6,124 nucleotides of DNA from DASYSL01 sp036003365 (GTDB lineage Bacteria > Eisenbacteria > RBG-16-71-46 > DASYSL01), in NCBI GenBank assembly GCA_036003365.1, contig DASYSL010000071.1, positions 1 through 6,124 on the forward strand, written 5' to 3'. The notes below the pieces were generated by a model. That model had not been told where the DNA came from and made no database searches. It saw only the letters and a program-made list of their open reading frames with translations. Below are positions 5,731-6,124 of this stretch, piece after piece. Every line of letters begins with the position of its first letter. The first letter of the stretch is position 1. The position numbers were made by a program, and so were the translations under genes.

Positions 5731-5747
5731 CATCGCGTGTCGCGATG
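5731..5747. terminator. Perfect hairpin between convergent merR and receptor genes
   Basis: CATCGCG-TGT-CGCGATG is a perfect 7-base-pair stem with a 3-base loop in the 153-base gap between two convergent stops, about 40 bases past the receptor stop and 95 past the merR stop. No proper T-run follows on either strand, so it may act with Rho or only mark message ends. The rest of the gap (5636-5788) shows nothing else convincing. Confidence 0.4.
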
Positions 5748-5788
5748 GGACACCACCTGCAAAACACCGTCGCCTTCCGTCTATTCCT

Positions 5789-6124
5789 TCAGAAGGAGAC
5801 TCCGGCGCCGACGCGGACGTTGCGGCCTTCCTGCCACACGCGCGGGTCGTTCACGGGCACCCAGTCTTCCCGGCCGTCTCCGTTGATGTCCTTGAGGTAC
5901 GCGCCGCCCGGCCGTCCCGTTTCCGTGTAGTAGATGAGGTACTCGTCCCCGACCTGGTTGACGAAAGGATTGGGGAAGGCGCCGAACGTGAGCGTGTTGA
6001 TGTTCCTCGAATCGAGCAGGTTTCTCGCGTCGCAGAAGAACGTCATGTGCTGACCCCAGACGTTGAAGAACTTGTCGGCCACGACCGAGAGCGTGCTCTG
6101 GCTCGGCAGCCGGCGGGTATTCTC
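5789..6124 (-). CDS. TonB-dependent receptor, C-terminal end (5'-partial)
   Basis: The frame is open through the right edge and ends at TGA 5789-5791, leaving 111 visible residues of the C-terminus. The visible pattern is that of outer-membrane receptor barrels: a strand ending LSVVADKFFNVWG, then QHMTFFCDARNLLDSRNINTL (the common 'F.DvrNLLd..ni' strand-turn), a loop, and a last strand NVRVGAGVSF ending in Phe, the signal read by the barrel assembly machinery. Such receptors import siderophores, glycans or other large nutrients using TonB energy. The last large loop contains D-I-N-G-D-G-R-E-D (5864-5890), identical in pattern to the calcium-binding D-x-[DN]-x-D-G-x-x-D loop of integrin-type repeats. 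Plug domain, TonB box and signal peptide lie outside the window, so the substrate cannot be guessed. The GTG at 6082 is an internal Val codon. Confidence 0.8.
   Translation of the reverse strand, partial: ENTRRLPSQSTLSVVADKFFNVWGQHMTFFCDARNLLDSRNINTLTFGAFPNPFVNQVGDEYLIYYTETGRPGGAYLKDINGDGREDWVPVNDPRVWQEGRNVRVGAGVSF

Noticed and set aside
5745..5930. Small frame in the merR-receptor gap
   Set aside because: Overlaps the receptor gene antisense, lacks a ribosome binding site and has no recognisable features.
1..6124. CRISPR array, tRNA, rRNA, insertion sequence or attachment site
   Set aside because: No regularly spaced repeats, tRNA-like cloverleaf, transposase motif or flanking direct repeats were seen by eye.

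Overview
This 6.1 kb window comes from a GC-rich, Gram-negative (diderm) bacterium. The outer-membrane evidence is a TonB-type C-terminal domain at the left edge and the barrel end of a TonB-dependent receptor at the right edge. No ribosomal or phylogenetic marker is present. The mix of an ADP-forming acyl-CoA synthetase, Hsp20, a double-domain UspA and a receptor tail with an integrin-like D-x-N-x-D-G motif would suit an uncultured phylum such as Eisenbacteria, Gemmatimonadota or Acidobacteriota, but that placement is inference.

Layout, left to right. (1) 3-464 (+): 3' part of a gene ending in a TonB-like C-terminal domain, cut by the left edge. (2) 502-2667 (-): complete single-chain acyl/acetate-CoA ligase (ADP-forming), convergent with gene 1. 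(3) 2668-2941: 274-base divergent intergenic region with a weak sigma-54-like site. (4) 2942-3379 (+): Hsp20 small heat-shock protein. (5) 3477-4337 (+): tandem-domain universal stress protein, after a gap that can form a hairpin. (6) 4422-5123 (+): divergent acetolactate-decarboxylase-like protein. (7) 5177-5635 (+): MerR-family regulator. (8) 5789-6124 (-): C-terminal end of a TonB-dependent receptor, cut by the right edge and convergent with merR.

The most interesting unit is genes 6 and 7. Between the universal stress gene and gene 6 (4350-4381) lies what looks like a textbook MerR-class promoter: a TTGACT -35 box, an over-long 20-base spacer carrying a CTGGA...TCCAG dyad, and a TACGGT -10 box, in the same register as I recall for the E. 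coli zntA promoter. A merR gene follows directly downstream of the controlled gene. The controlled protein keeps the three zinc-ligand histidines and the N-terminal Glu of acetolactate decarboxylase. It lacks the catalytic Arg and the C-terminal tail that carries the second catalytic Glu, and its C-terminal half is rich in histidine. The regulator keeps only the first of the usual metal-ligand cysteines. Together they look like a small inducible two-gene module whose signal and chemistry may not be those of the named families.

The neighbouring genes (ADP-forming ligase making ATP from acyl-CoA, Hsp20, UspA) fit a stress or low-energy survival neighbourhood. Whether the regulator reaches them is unknown: no second MerR-type dyad was seen.
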